Below, piece by piece: positions 42,463 to 50,480 of a stretch of 53,825 bases of DNA. The stretch covers positions 1 to 53,825 of the forward strand of contig JAIOXV010000005.1 of assembly GCA_021741465.1 (NCBI GenBank), read 5' to 3'. Below the pieces are notes generated by a model. It saw only the letters and a program-made list of their open reading frames with translations. It had not been told where the DNA came from and searched no databases. Positions within the stretch are counted from its first letter, which is position 1; every line of letters starts with the position of its first letter. The translations under genes were made by a program, and so were the position numbers. This DNA is from Paracoccaceae bacterium (lineage in GTDB: Bacteria > Pseudomonadota > Alphaproteobacteria > Rhodobacterales > Rhodobacteraceae).

Positions 42463-43311
42463 CTATCGATATTTGCGAAGCAGCACGACCTCGATGCGGT
42501 TGTTGCGCAACGCCGTCGGATCTGCAGTGGCAGGTTTGCGATTGGCGTGCCCGGTCACCCGTGCGATCCGGGCCGTAGGCAGGCCCTCTTCTTCGATCAA
42601 TTGTCGCAGGACCTCGGCCCGTTTGATCGAGAGGCCCCAGCTAGGGTTGTTGCGCAGCGTGACCGGATAGCTTCGGACATGCCCGTTTATGGCGACGTCA
42701 TTGCTTGCCAGACCAAGAACATCGGCCAGAAGCGCCGCAATTTCTTTGGTCATTTCGGTTGGCTCTGCAGTTTCGGCTGCGAAAAGCGGGGTGTCTTCAA
42801 GATCGAAGATCTCAATCACCAGCCCTTCATCGGTGATGCGGGTGACGACATGGCGCAACATACGCTCCATGACCATGCTCTCCCCGCCCTTGGCCGTGAG
42901 CGCCTGTTCAATGTCGGCCAACCCCTTCTTTTCGGCGGTCGCGGCTTTGGCATCTTCCGCCGTATTGCCGGTTTCCCCGCTGGCCTGATTAACCTCTGTC
43001 GGCATCGCGGCGGTTGCGCCAACACCGTTTTGTGCCAGCGTTTCTTCGGTGAAGGTGCTGTCGCCCCCAAAGGCGCCATTTCCCCCGCCAGAGACGCGGT
43101 TTACCGGAATGGTCGGATTGAAATAATCCGCAATCCCCTTGCGTTGCTTTTCCGTCGTCGCATTCAACAGCCACATCAGCATGAAGAAGGCCATCATGGC
43201 CGTTACAAAGTCAGCATAGGCGACTTTCCAGGCACCACCATGATGCCCGCCGCCTTTCACGACTTTCTTCCGCTTGATGATGACTGGCGCGGCATTACCC
43301 TGCCCGGCCAT
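42463..43311 (-). CDS. motB: Flagellar stator protein MotB
   Basis: MotB pairs with MotA as the proton channel and anchors it to peptidoglycan. The 282 residues start with a basic stretch and GGHHGGAWKVAYADFVTAMM. Asp34 in the single membrane helix (YADFVTAMMAFFMLMWLL) is the proton-carrying residue. The plug-like segment and linker follow. The OmpA-like peptidoglycan domain shows NGHVRSYPVTLRNNPSWGLS and RVTGHANRKPATADPTALRNNRIEVVL. The presence of Asp and this helix suggests proton drive rather than sodium. It is not next to motA, which is unusual compared with enteric bacteria but common in alphaproteobacteria. Confidence 0.96.
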   Translation of the reverse strand: MAGQGNAAPVIIKRKKVVKGGGHHGGAWKVAYADFVTAMMAFFMLMWLLNATTEKQRKGIADYFNPTIPVNRVSGGGNGAFGGDSTFTEETLAQNGVGATAAMPTEVNQASGETGNTAEDAKAATAEKKGLADIEQALTAKGGESMVMERMLRHVVTRITDEGLVIEIFDLEDTPLFAAETAEPTEMTKEIAALLADVLGLASNDVAINGHVRSYPVTLRNNPSWGLSIKRAEVLRQLIEEEGLPTARIARVTGHANRKPATADPTALRNNRIEVVLLRKYR

Positions 43312-43402
43312 TCACACACCCATATGTTTCACACCCAAGACCATCCTTAGCTGAACAGGGTTTCAGGCGTGTTAAGGGGGGGCATTTTACGAAAATGGCA
43401 GT

Positions 43403-43443
43403 TGAAAAGACAACCGCCCGGCAAAGAGGCTTTGCCGGGCGGT
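43403..43443 (-). terminator. Strong rho-independent terminator of asd
   Basis: On the minus strand a perfect 14-bp stem (43413-43426 with 43430-43443) and a 3-base loop are followed by TGTCTTTTC. It begins 25 bases after the asd stop and insulates motB from asd. Confidence 0.9.
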
Positions 43444-43467
43444 CGCACATTGGTCAGATCGGGTGGA

Positions 43468-44490
43468 TCAGCCTTTTTTCAGGCAGCGGCTTCCCAGAAC
43501 TTCGGCGATTTGCACGGCATTCAGCGCAGCGCCTTTGCGCAGATTGTCCGAAACGCACCAAAGGTTGATGCCGTTGTCCACCGTGGGGTCCTGACGCACC
43601 CGGCTGATGAAAGTGGCATAATCCCCCACGCATTCAACGGGGGTGATGTAGCCGCCGGGTTCACGCTTGTCGATCAGCATGACACCGGGGGCCTCGCGCA
43701 GAATGTCCTGTGCCTCTTGCCAGTCCATCGGTTCTTCGAACTCGATGTTGATCGCTTCGGAATGGCCGACAAAAACCGGAACGCGCACGCATGTCGCGGT
43801 AACCTTAATCGAAGGATCAAGGATCTTCTTGGTTTCGGCGACCATCTTCCATTCTTCCTTAGTCGAACCATCATCAAGGAAGACATCGATATGCGGGATG
43901 ACGTTGAAGGCGATCTGCTTTGAGAACTTCTTCGCGGGCACGTTATCGACCGGATTGTAGATCGATTTGGTCTGGTTCCAAAGTTCGTCCATGCCCTCTT
44001 TGCCGGCACCCGAAACCGATTGATAGGTCGCGACCACCACACGCTTGATCTTGGCGCGGTCATGCAGGGGCTTCAAGGCAACCACCATCTGCGCGGTCGA
44101 GCAGTTGGGGTTCGCGATGATCATCTTGTTTTTATAGTTGTCCACCGCGGCCGCGTTCACTTCGGGCACAACCAGTGGAACTTGCGGATCATACCGGTAC
44201 AGCGAGGAGTTATCGATCACCACGCAGCCAGAGGCAGCAGCCTTGGGCGCGTAGATCTTGGTCGCGTCAGAGCCGATGGCAAACAGCGCGATATCCCATC
44301 CGGTGAAATCGAAAGTGTCCAGATCCTTGGTCTTGAGGGTCTTGTCGCCAAAGCTAACTTCGGTTCCGAGAGATTTGCGTGACGCCAGCACGGCAATTTC
44401 ATCGACCGGGAACTCGCGCTCGGCGAGGATGTTCAGCATTTCGCGGCCCACGTTACCCGTGGCACCCGCGACGACGACTTTGTAGCCCAT
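43468..44490 (-). CDS. asd: Aspartate-semialdehyde dehydrogenase
   Basis: Asd reduces aspartyl phosphate to aspartate semialdehyde, the branch point to lysine/diaminopimelate, threonine and methionine. The ATG at 44488-44490 gives 340 residues starting MGYKVVVAGATGNVGREMLN; the nucleotide-binding GATGNVG is at 9-15. The catalytic cysteine is Cys130 in IIANPNCSTAQMVVALKPLHD. An earlier in-frame ATG adds 12 residues ahead of the Rossmann strand and is rejected. The family is about 335-345 residues, so the gene is complete. It has a strong terminator. Confidence 0.97.
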   Translation of the reverse strand: MGYKVVVAGATGNVGREMLNILAEREFPVDEIAVLASRKSLGTEVSFGDKTLKTKDLDTFDFTGWDIALFAIGSDATKIYAPKAAASGCVVIDNSSLYRYDPQVPLVVPEVNAAAVDNYKNKMIIANPNCSTAQMVVALKPLHDRAKIKRVVVATYQSVSGAGKEGMDELWNQTKSIYNPVDNVPAKKFSKQIAFNVIPHIDVFLDDGSTKEEWKMVAETKKILDPSIKVTATCVRVPVFVGHSEAINIEFEEPMDWQEAQDILREAPGVMLIDKREPGGYITPVECVGDYATFISRVRQDPTVDNGINLWCVSDNLRKGAALNAVQIAEVLGSRCLKKG

Positions 44491-44608
44491 CTTGGGTATC
44501 TCCAATATCCGTCCAAGACCGTTCAAGGACGTCGCCCTTTAGCGCAACCTGTCTAGCTGGGAAAGGGGGGAAGCCGCGTGTCCAAGGCCTTGGGTGCGAT
44601 TGCCTTTG

Positions 44609-45322
44609 CTAAAGCCACAGATTCCCCGTTTCAGGCAGCAATGCCGCGAGGGCATCGATCTCTGGCCTGTCCGACAAGATCAGCCGCGAGCCCCTGAACC
44701 CCAGATCGGAAAGAGCCGATTCGATCATCATTTCCAAATCGTCCGAAGGTTGGATCTTGGTCTGATGACGGTGCGGGTTTCGGGGTGCGTCTAGCCCCAA
44801 TCGCTGTGCAACAAAGCTAATCGCGCCTGGCTTTTCTATATCGACGACGATCAAGTTTTTCTTGCCGACAAAGTAGCGCAGAACTTCAATGTGAAATGTC
44901 TCTCGTCTTATGGCCTGCCCCTTAAGCATCGCATGGTTCAAAAGACCCTTTGGCAAAGCCGCGCGCTTGCGTGTGCGGTGTATGGCCAAACTGCGAAGGT
45001 AGTTGCCTAGCGGCCGACAATTCAGGATGAAAATGGCATTTGGAAAGTGCTTTTCATAGGCTTGAAACGGGCGGTAATCCCCACGGTCCGAAAACGCGTC
45101 AAACTGTGCCACTGGCCAGTTTCCTGCAGAGTGCAAGGATCGCAGTCCATTCTCTTCGAACAGGCCGTGAAGAGAAGATGTTCCCGATTTTGCTGTTCCA
45201 AGGCAGAAGACCTTGCGCGCTTGCCGGTCTCCCTTTGGTTCCCAAAAGAATTTAAGTCGGTTTCGACTGCGTACGACGGCGTATTCAAGGTTGTATATGT
45301 CGAGATCACTCAGCAATGCCAT
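44609..45322 (-). CDS. Sulfotransferase-like P-loop protein
   Basis: This 237-residue protein matches the sulfotransferase fold. The 5'-phosphosulfate loop reads FCLGTAKSGTSSLHGLFEEN (39-58), with lysine and serines in the positions that bind PAPS. A later segment FILNCRPLGNYLRSLAIHRTRK corresponds to the 3'-phosphate-binding RDP..S-type motif; the RPLGNYLRS form fits. It could also be a related nucleotide-binding glycan enzyme. The ATG at 45322 has a GGAGGG ribosome site seven bases upstream. It sits in a glycan-type neighbourhood next to an AT-rich gap, so the acceptor is probably a sugar or cell-surface glycan. Confidence 0.7.
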   Translation of the reverse strand: MALLSDLDIYNLEYAVVRSRNRLKFFWEPKGDRQARKVFCLGTAKSGTSSLHGLFEENGLRSLHSAGNWPVAQFDAFSDRGDYRPFQAYEKHFPNAIFILNCRPLGNYLRSLAIHRTRKRAALPKGLLNHAMLKGQAIRRETFHIEVLRYFVGKKNLIVVDIEKPGAISFVAQRLGLDAPRNPHRHQTKIQPSDDLEMMIESALSDLGFRGSRLILSDRPEIDALAALLPETGNLWL

Positions 45323-46136
45323 AGCTGCGCCCTCCAAATGCGGGACGAGTTGAACAAAGATCAATCGCAGAATTTCTTGCCGGGGTAACTTCTTGTCTGC
45401 CTTGCGATACGGTATCAGAAGTGAAGTCCAAAATTCGTCTGGCTCGCGGCCCGATACCTAAAATCCACTCAGAAGGCGTTTCGCATGCGGTAAAGGTTTC
45501 CAATGGAGAAGGCATTTGTCTTGATTTTTCCTGAAATTGGTTACCGCTGCTTCAGCCTGCAATTCGATTGAACCGTTCCTTTAGCTAGTTTCAGATTGCA
45601 TAGGCGTTTGAACCTGCGCGATGGATCGCTCCATCTTATTTGGTGATTTTATATGAATGTGTTAAACAGAATTCAATAGATTTATGATATCAAAAAATTT
45701 TCCAGTTTAGGGCAAGGATCTATGTTTAAGTAGCAGATGCTTCTCCCATAAAAAATCCCTTTCAGGCAAGGGGCATTCAGACAAAGATGCTCGCAAGGAG
45801 TTTCTATCAGCCGCGGTATAACTTTAGGAAATTGGCTGGAAACTGGATATTTCCCTATCACGTGAACAAGGAAGTTTAATTTCAAGGCAGCCCGTGAAAT
45901 GCACAGATCTGACTGATTTATCAGGATGCATCTGCTTGTTAAGAAAATGTCAGGCGCACAGTCAAAACGGCATCTTCGCAATAAGTAAATGATATGAGAA
46001 GAAAATTTAGCTGAAAAACTGCTTTTTGAACTGTGGGCTCTTTGCTTTTTGATTTTGCGACATTCCGAGAAAGCTAAATGATTTCCCGGAAAACTCTTAG
46101 GGCCTTCATTTGCTGAAGTCTGACAGGATGTGCTTT
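45323..46136. other. AT-rich 0.8-kb gap
   Basis: No convincing gene is seen. The stretch is visibly richer in A and T than its neighbours, above all 45620-46110. A 99-codon minus-strand frame (45682-45981) with seven cysteines lacks any family motif and a proper ribosome site; it may be a decayed gene or chance. A 5-bp hairpin with an adjoining A5 (45751-45772) could terminate weakly on the minus strand. Upstream of the sulfotransferase gene, only its ribosome binding site is clear. Composition suggests acquired or degenerate DNA. Confidence 0.6.
45330..45335 (-). promoter_or_regulatory. Ribosome binding site of the sulfotransferase-like gene
   Basis: On the minus strand GGAGGG lies seven bases before the ATG at 45322. 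This favours that start over the in-frame ATG 14 codons earlier. Confidence 0.8.
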
Positions 46137-46778
46137 CTAGTTATTGCGCTGCACTTGGCTTGCGGCAATCAGTTGGAAACGCGGGTCCCGAGACAGAAGG
46201 TCTTCGACAAATCGCCGTTCGGCGGCAAAGTCATGCGGCACTTGGGCTGCGTTTCTGCTGCCCGAAAGCGAAAGCGAGGCGAAAAAGTCAAAGCCATATA
46301 GCGCGATCTTGGCGGCATCAGAACGCGCCAAGAGATCTATCACCAGCACGCCGGTTGATGGTGGCGCGCAAAGGGTCGCTTGCAGCCGGTGAAAAGCGTC
46401 AAGGCTTGGCAGGTGAAATCCCGGTGACTGGGCCACCGTCCAGGACAGGCGTTTGCGCTTGTGGCTCATCCAAAAGATGCGGCCGGGGCGAATGCGTGCC
46501 AGATCGGCACCCGGCAGGCCGACAGCCACCGCCAGAATGTCGGTGCGTCGGCCGTGGCTTTCGGGGGCTGGGATGGGCGCGCGGTTCAGGCGGATCACCA
46601 GATCGGCTGTATCTATCGCAGCGCCTTGACCGGCGGGGCCAGCGCGGCGCGCATTGCCGACCAGGGCAACCGTCTTTTGGTGCAGAAGCGCAGCGATTTC
46701 TTCCGCCGGGCAAGACAGGCTTTGCAGCCGGTCTTCCTGCTGAAAGGTGCGTGCCAAGAGAAAGCCAAGCCTGTTCAT
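46137..46778 (-). CDS. GT29-like (sialyltransferase-fold) glycosyltransferase
   Basis: This 213-residue protein resembles bacterial members of glycosyltransferase family 29. The N-terminal motif VALVGNARRAG and then IDTADLVIRLNRAP (about 37-68) correspond to the large sialylmotif, including the N-x-x-P-like pocket. A later STGVLVIDLLAR, AKIALYGFDFF and a terminal HDFAAERRFVEDLL match the small-motif region. The true donor sugar is unknown; such bacterial proteins are often annotated as sialyltransferase-like without proof. It overlaps the following GT4 gene by four bases, so they are likely coexpressed for a surface glycan. Confidence 0.72.
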   Translation of the reverse strand: MNRLGFLLARTFQQEDRLQSLSCPAEEIAALLHQKTVALVGNARRAGPAGQGAAIDTADLVIRLNRAPIPAPESHGRRTDILAVAVGLPGADLARIRPGRIFWMSHKRKRLSWTVAQSPGFHLPSLDAFHRLQATLCAPPSTGVLVIDLLARSDAAKIALYGFDFFASLSLSGSRNAAQVPHDFAAERRFVEDLLSRDPRFQLIAASQVQRNN

Positions 46779-47815
46779 GCCTGCCCCAAGACCTTACGGT
46801 AGAGTGCGTTCAGCGCCTTGGCCTCGCCTTCAATTGCGAATTCGGTCTCAACATGGGTGCGGGCGGCATGCGCCATCCGTGCCAATTGGCCCGGATCTGA
46901 AAGCGCCATGTCCAAGGCGATTGCCAGGGCCTCATGGTCGGCGGGCGGGACCAGAATGCCTGTCACCCCAGCGACCACCTGATCGTCAAAAGTCCCAACC
47001 CCTTTGGAAGCCATTACCGGCACCCCACACGCCATGGCTTCAACCGGGGTCAGGCCGAACCCTTCATAATGTGATGGGGCGACATAAAGCGACACATCCG
47101 AATAGGCGGCAGGCATCTCTTCCAAACGCGCCTCGGGGCGGATCAGGATGCGCGCCTCCAGCCCGGCGGCCGCAATTTCGGCGCGGAGCCCCGCGGCAAA
47201 GCCTTCTTCCTGCGGGGTGATGCGGCCCATCAGAACAGCGCTCCATCCCGGATGCTGCGGCAAGACCTTGACCAAGGCGCGCACCAGATCAGCGCTGCCT
47301 TTTTTCGCGCGAATGCGGCCAAAGCTGCCGATCAGCTTTTGCCCGGGCAGGCCAAAATACCCCGAAGGCTGGGGTGAAAAGGCGTTGGTGTCGATACCGT
47401 GGGGGATGACCTCAACCGGAATCGTGGCGGGCATCACGGCGGCGTTGCGGGGGCTTGTTGCCACCAAAGCCGTGCAATGGCGTATCAACCAGTGTGTCCA
47501 GCCCGACCGTGCCCTTGGCGACGACGAGGTGAAGATCAGCCGCAGATCACAGCGCAAGAGCCGCTTCAGGATGACACCTGCCAGAAGGTCACTGTTGCGC
47601 CGTGCGTGCCAGATACGGGGGCGGCGGGGCAGGAAGGGAATGCGCCACAGCGCAACATGCGGCAGGTCTGGGGGCAGTCCCGGCCCGGTGGTCACGATGC
47701 CAATCGTTTGCGCCTGCAAGGGCACAAGGCGCAGGATCGTCGCCGTCACCCCCGACAACCGGCGCTTCAGGTTGGGCGCGAAAACCTCGATCTGTTCTGG
47801 CAGGGCTGGGCACAT
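46775..47815 (-). CDS. GT4-family glycosyltransferase (LPS-core LpcC-like)
   Basis: This 346-residue enzyme is a GT-B glycosyltransferase. Seen motifs are the family-4 EX7E segment (APSHYEGFGLTPVEAMACGVPVMAS), HGIDTNAFSP and GSFGRIRAKKGSADLVRAL. The N-terminus EVFAPNLKRRLSGVTATILRLVPLQ and GIVTTGPGLPPDLP closely resemble LpcC-type mannosyltransferases of rhizobial lipopolysaccharide core. I take it as an LPS-core enzyme but cannot fix the sugar. It lies seven bases after an MFS gene and overlaps the GT29-like gene by four bases. Confidence 0.78.
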   Translation of the reverse strand: MCPALPEQIEVFAPNLKRRLSGVTATILRLVPLQAQTIGIVTTGPGLPPDLPHVALWRIPFLPRRPRIWHARRNSDLLAGVILKRLLRCDLRLIFTSSSPRARSGWTHWLIRHCTALVATSPRNAAVMPATIPVEVIPHGIDTNAFSPQPSGYFGLPGQKLIGSFGRIRAKKGSADLVRALVKVLPQHPGWSAVLMGRITPQEEGFAAGLRAEIAAAGLEARILIRPEARLEEMPAAYSDVSLYVAPSHYEGFGLTPVEAMACGVPVMASKGVGTFDDQVVAGVTGILVPPADHEALAIALDMALSDPGQLARMAHAARTHVETEFAIEGEAKALNALYRKVLGQA

Positions 47816-47822
47816 CTGGGCT

Positions 47823-49013
47823 TTAGTCCGTGCGATCTTTCGACAGCAAGTAAACGGCCAAACCAGCCATCACCAGCCCGGCGTAGAACAGGAACACCAC
47901 CGCATAGGGCGTTGCGGGGGGGGCTGAATTCATCACGCTTTCCGAAGGCGCCAGGGCGGTATGAATGCGCCCGGTGATGATCTGCATTACCCCTGCACCG
48001 CCAATTCCGAAAAGGTTGATAAGGCTGACACCCCGCCCGGTCAGATGTGGTGGCAAAAAGGCACGGCCATGGGCCATCACCATTGGGAAAGACGCGCCAA
48101 AAAAACCTACACCCGCCAAAAGCGCAACTGTGGTCCATTTGTCGTCATCGACCTGCAGATAAAGGCCAAAGAGGCACAACAGCATCAAGAAATTGCCCCC
48201 GAAGACCAGCCATTTCCGGCTCCCCAAGATGCGATCCATCGGGCCATAGGCAAAGTTTCCAGCCACCATCGCCAATCCCATCACCAGCGTTACCTGTCCG
48301 ATCCGGGCTGGATCGGCGCCAAAAACATCAGCATACCATGGCCCGGCCCAAAGGCCCCGTATTCCCGCGGGCGGCCCGTAACAAGCCGCCATCATGATAA
48401 GCACCGGCCAAAGCGCTGGCATCTTCAGCAGATCAAGAAGTGAACCTTTTGCGCCGCCCTCAACCCGGACCGGATCTCGCACCAATGCCAGGATCACCAG
48501 CGCCGCCGCAAGCGTGATGGCGGCCAAGCCCCAGACCGTTCCGCGCCAGCCCCAGGCTTCAACCGCCCAGCTAAGCGGCAGGGACGCGCCGATATTGCCA
48601 AGGCTCCCGATCCCCACCACCATTCCCGCCAAGGTGCCGAAAACCGCAGGTGAATAGGTGCGCGCAAAGATATAATAGCTCGACATCAGGACCGACGCGC
48701 AGCCAGCCCCAATCAGCACCATCGCCAGCGCAATGTGCAACGGCGTCGTAGCACTGGCAAACACTGCCGCCCCCGCCGCCCCAATTGCCAAAAGAAACGC
48801 GGTCGTCCGGCGTGGACCGATCTTGTCCAAGGCCCAGCCGACCGGCACTTGCATCAGCGCGAATGTCAAGAACCACCAGCCCGAGGCCTGCGCCAAGGCC
48901 TCGGCGCTGGCATTCAGGTCCACGGCCAGAATGGGCGCCAGAACGGCCAGAAAGGCGCGGTAGAACTGACTCAGCACATAGGCGAGGATCAGGGCAGCAA
49001 TACCGATGCGCAT
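47823..49013 (-). CDS. MFS transporter
   Basis: This 396-residue protein has about 12 membrane segments and belongs to the major facilitator superfamily. The loop between helices 2 and 3 shows the MFS signature GWALDKIGPRRTTA. The second half repeats it with GPMDRILGSRKWLVFGG. The start MRIGIAALILAYVL at 49013 is preferred over an ATG ten codons earlier. The substrate is unknown. It precedes the LPS-type glycosyltransferases by seven bases, which may point to a linked function or only to shared transcription. Confidence 0.87.
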   Translation of the reverse strand: MRIGIAALILAYVLSQFYRAFLAVLAPILAVDLNASAEALAQASGWWFLTFALMQVPVGWALDKIGPRRTTAFLLAIGAAGAAVFASATTPLHIALAMVLIGAGCASVLMSSYYIFARTYSPAVFGTLAGMVVGIGSLGNIGASLPLSWAVEAWGWRGTVWGLAAITLAAALVILALVRDPVRVEGGAKGSLLDLLKMPALWPVLIMMAACYGPPAGIRGLWAGPWYADVFGADPARIGQVTLVMGLAMVAGNFAYGPMDRILGSRKWLVFGGNFLMLLCLFGLYLQVDDDKWTTVALLAGVGFFGASFPMVMAHGRAFLPPHLTGRGVSLINLFGIGGAGVMQIITGRIHTALAPSESVMNSAPPATPYAVVFLFYAGLVMAGLAVYLLSKDRTD

Positions 49014-49149
49014 GGCGTCTCCAACAATCAGGCGGGCGAACATTCGCAGGGCCGCCCGGCAGGGTCAATGCCGCTTGCCACAAGCCAGGGTTCGCAGCCA
49101 GTGCAGGGAGCGCATGAACCTTTGTTCATTGCTGTAGCCGGGTCAGCGA

Positions 49150-50406
49150 TCAGGCCGCAAGACTTTGCAGCGGCCGTTCGCGGATTGGCAGGTGGACGAT
49201 TGCCGAAAACGCGCCCACACCCACGCCGATCCACCAGACCAGCGTGTAATCGCCCGTGATGTCGAACATCTTGCCACCCAGCCAGACGCCAAGAAACCCG
49301 CCGATCTGGTGGGAAAGGAAGATGAAGCCATAAAGCGTGCCCATATAGCGGATGCCATAAATATGGGCGACCAGACCACTGGTCAGCGGCACGGTGGCAA
49401 GCCACAACGCCCCCATCACGGCGGAAAAAATCAAAACCGAGGCCGGGGTGATGGGCAACATGATGAACAGCGCGGCGGCAATGGTGCGCGCGGTATAAAC
49501 GGCGGCCAAAAGGTACTTCTTGGTATAGCGCTTGCCCAGCCAGCCCGCCATCAATGTGCCGAAAATATTGAAAAGCCCGATCACCGAGATCGAGACCGCC
49601 CCCAGCGCGGATGTCGTCTTTATGCCCAGCCCGGCCAACATGCCGCCGCTGTCAATTGCTCCGCAAAAATCGGTGATAAAGGCCGGAAAATGGGCGGTAA
49701 TGAAGGCAAGCTGATAGCCGCAAGAGAAAAACCCCAGGAAAATAAGCGTATAGGTCGGATCTTTGAACGCTCGCACCAAAACCGTGCCAAGGCTTTCTTC
49801 CAGCTCGGCCCGGGTCGCCACAGTGGGGCTGCGCAAGAATGGTAAGGCAGAAAGGCTGGCAACTATGACCACCGCAAAGATCACGAAGACGGTCTGCCAA
49901 GGATAGGACTGCAGCAATATCTCGGCCACTGGTGCCCCGAAAACCTGCCCGGCCGAGCCGGCGGCAGTGGCGATGCCAAGCGACATCGACCGGTTTTCAG
50001 GACTGGTTGCACGCCCGACAACCGCAAGCACCACCCCAAAGCCGGTGCCGGCGATGCCAAATCCGATCAGGATGTTCAAAAGCTGATGTTGCCCCGGTTC
50101 GGTGGCAAAGGAAGACAAGATCAGGCCCAGCGCATAAAGAGCGGCCCCGGATACGATTGCACGTCTGTCGCCAAACCGTTCGGCAATCGCGCCGAACATC
50201 GGCTGTCCGATCCCCCAGGCAAGGTTTTGAATGGCGATGGCCAGCGAAAATTCGGCCCTTGGCCAGCCGAACTCGGTTGCGATGGGAATTTGAAACACCC
50301 CAAAGCTTGCACGTACCGCGAAAGACAGCATCAAGATGACACATCCAGCCAGCAGGATCGGTGTCAAAAGCGGTGCTTTGTCGGATGCGGCGGGCGAAGT
50401 GGTCAT
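49150..50406 (-). CDS. MFS transporter, oxalate/formate- or monocarboxylate-type
   Basis: This 418-residue, 12-helix transporter has the MFS motif GAIAERFGDRRAIVSGAALYALG. The N-terminal SFAVRASFGVFQIPIATEFGW and GYQLAFITAHFPAF are characteristic of the OFA/MCT-like branch carrying organic anions. The ATG at 50404-50406 (MTTSPAASDKAP) is chosen as more likely than a start 19 codons upstream rich in arginine. It is a different branch from the transporter downstream, from which it is separated by 136 bases. The substrate cannot be determined from sequence. Confidence 0.87.
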   Translation of the reverse strand: MTTSPAASDKAPLLTPILLAGCVILMLSFAVRASFGVFQIPIATEFGWPRAEFSLAIAIQNLAWGIGQPMFGAIAERFGDRRAIVSGAALYALGLILSSFATEPGQHQLLNILIGFGIAGTGFGVVLAVVGRATSPENRSMSLGIATAAGSAGQVFGAPVAEILLQSYPWQTVFVIFAVVIVASLSALPFLRSPTVATRAELEESLGTVLVRAFKDPTYTLIFLGFFSCGYQLAFITAHFPAFITDFCGAIDSGGMLAGLGIKTTSALGAVSISVIGLFNIFGTLMAGWLGKRYTKKYLLAAVYTARTIAAALFIMLPITPASVLIFSAVMGALWLATVPLTSGLVAHIYGIRYMGTLYGFIFLSHQIGGFLGVWLGGKMFDITGDYTLVWWIGVGVGAFSAIVHLPIRERPLQSLAA

Positions 50407-50480
50407 TCCAATGGGTCCTTCGGTTTGTTCCCTGACCCTGCAGCGGGGTGCGGGCGGGTTCAAACAGAATCTTGTGTCGA

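Noticed and set aside
44582-44593. 12-base perfect palindrome between asd and the sulfotransferase-like gene
   Set aside because: Isolated, too short for a terminator, and without a T-tract or matching site elsewhere.
45751-45773. Hairpin with A5 in the AT-rich gap as a minus-strand terminator
   Set aside because: The stem is only five pairs and no supported gene ends nearby.
45682-45981. Minus-strand 99-codon frame in the AT-rich gap
   Set aside because: Cysteine-rich without motif, no clear ribosome site, and AT-rich DNA with unusual composition; not supported as a gene.
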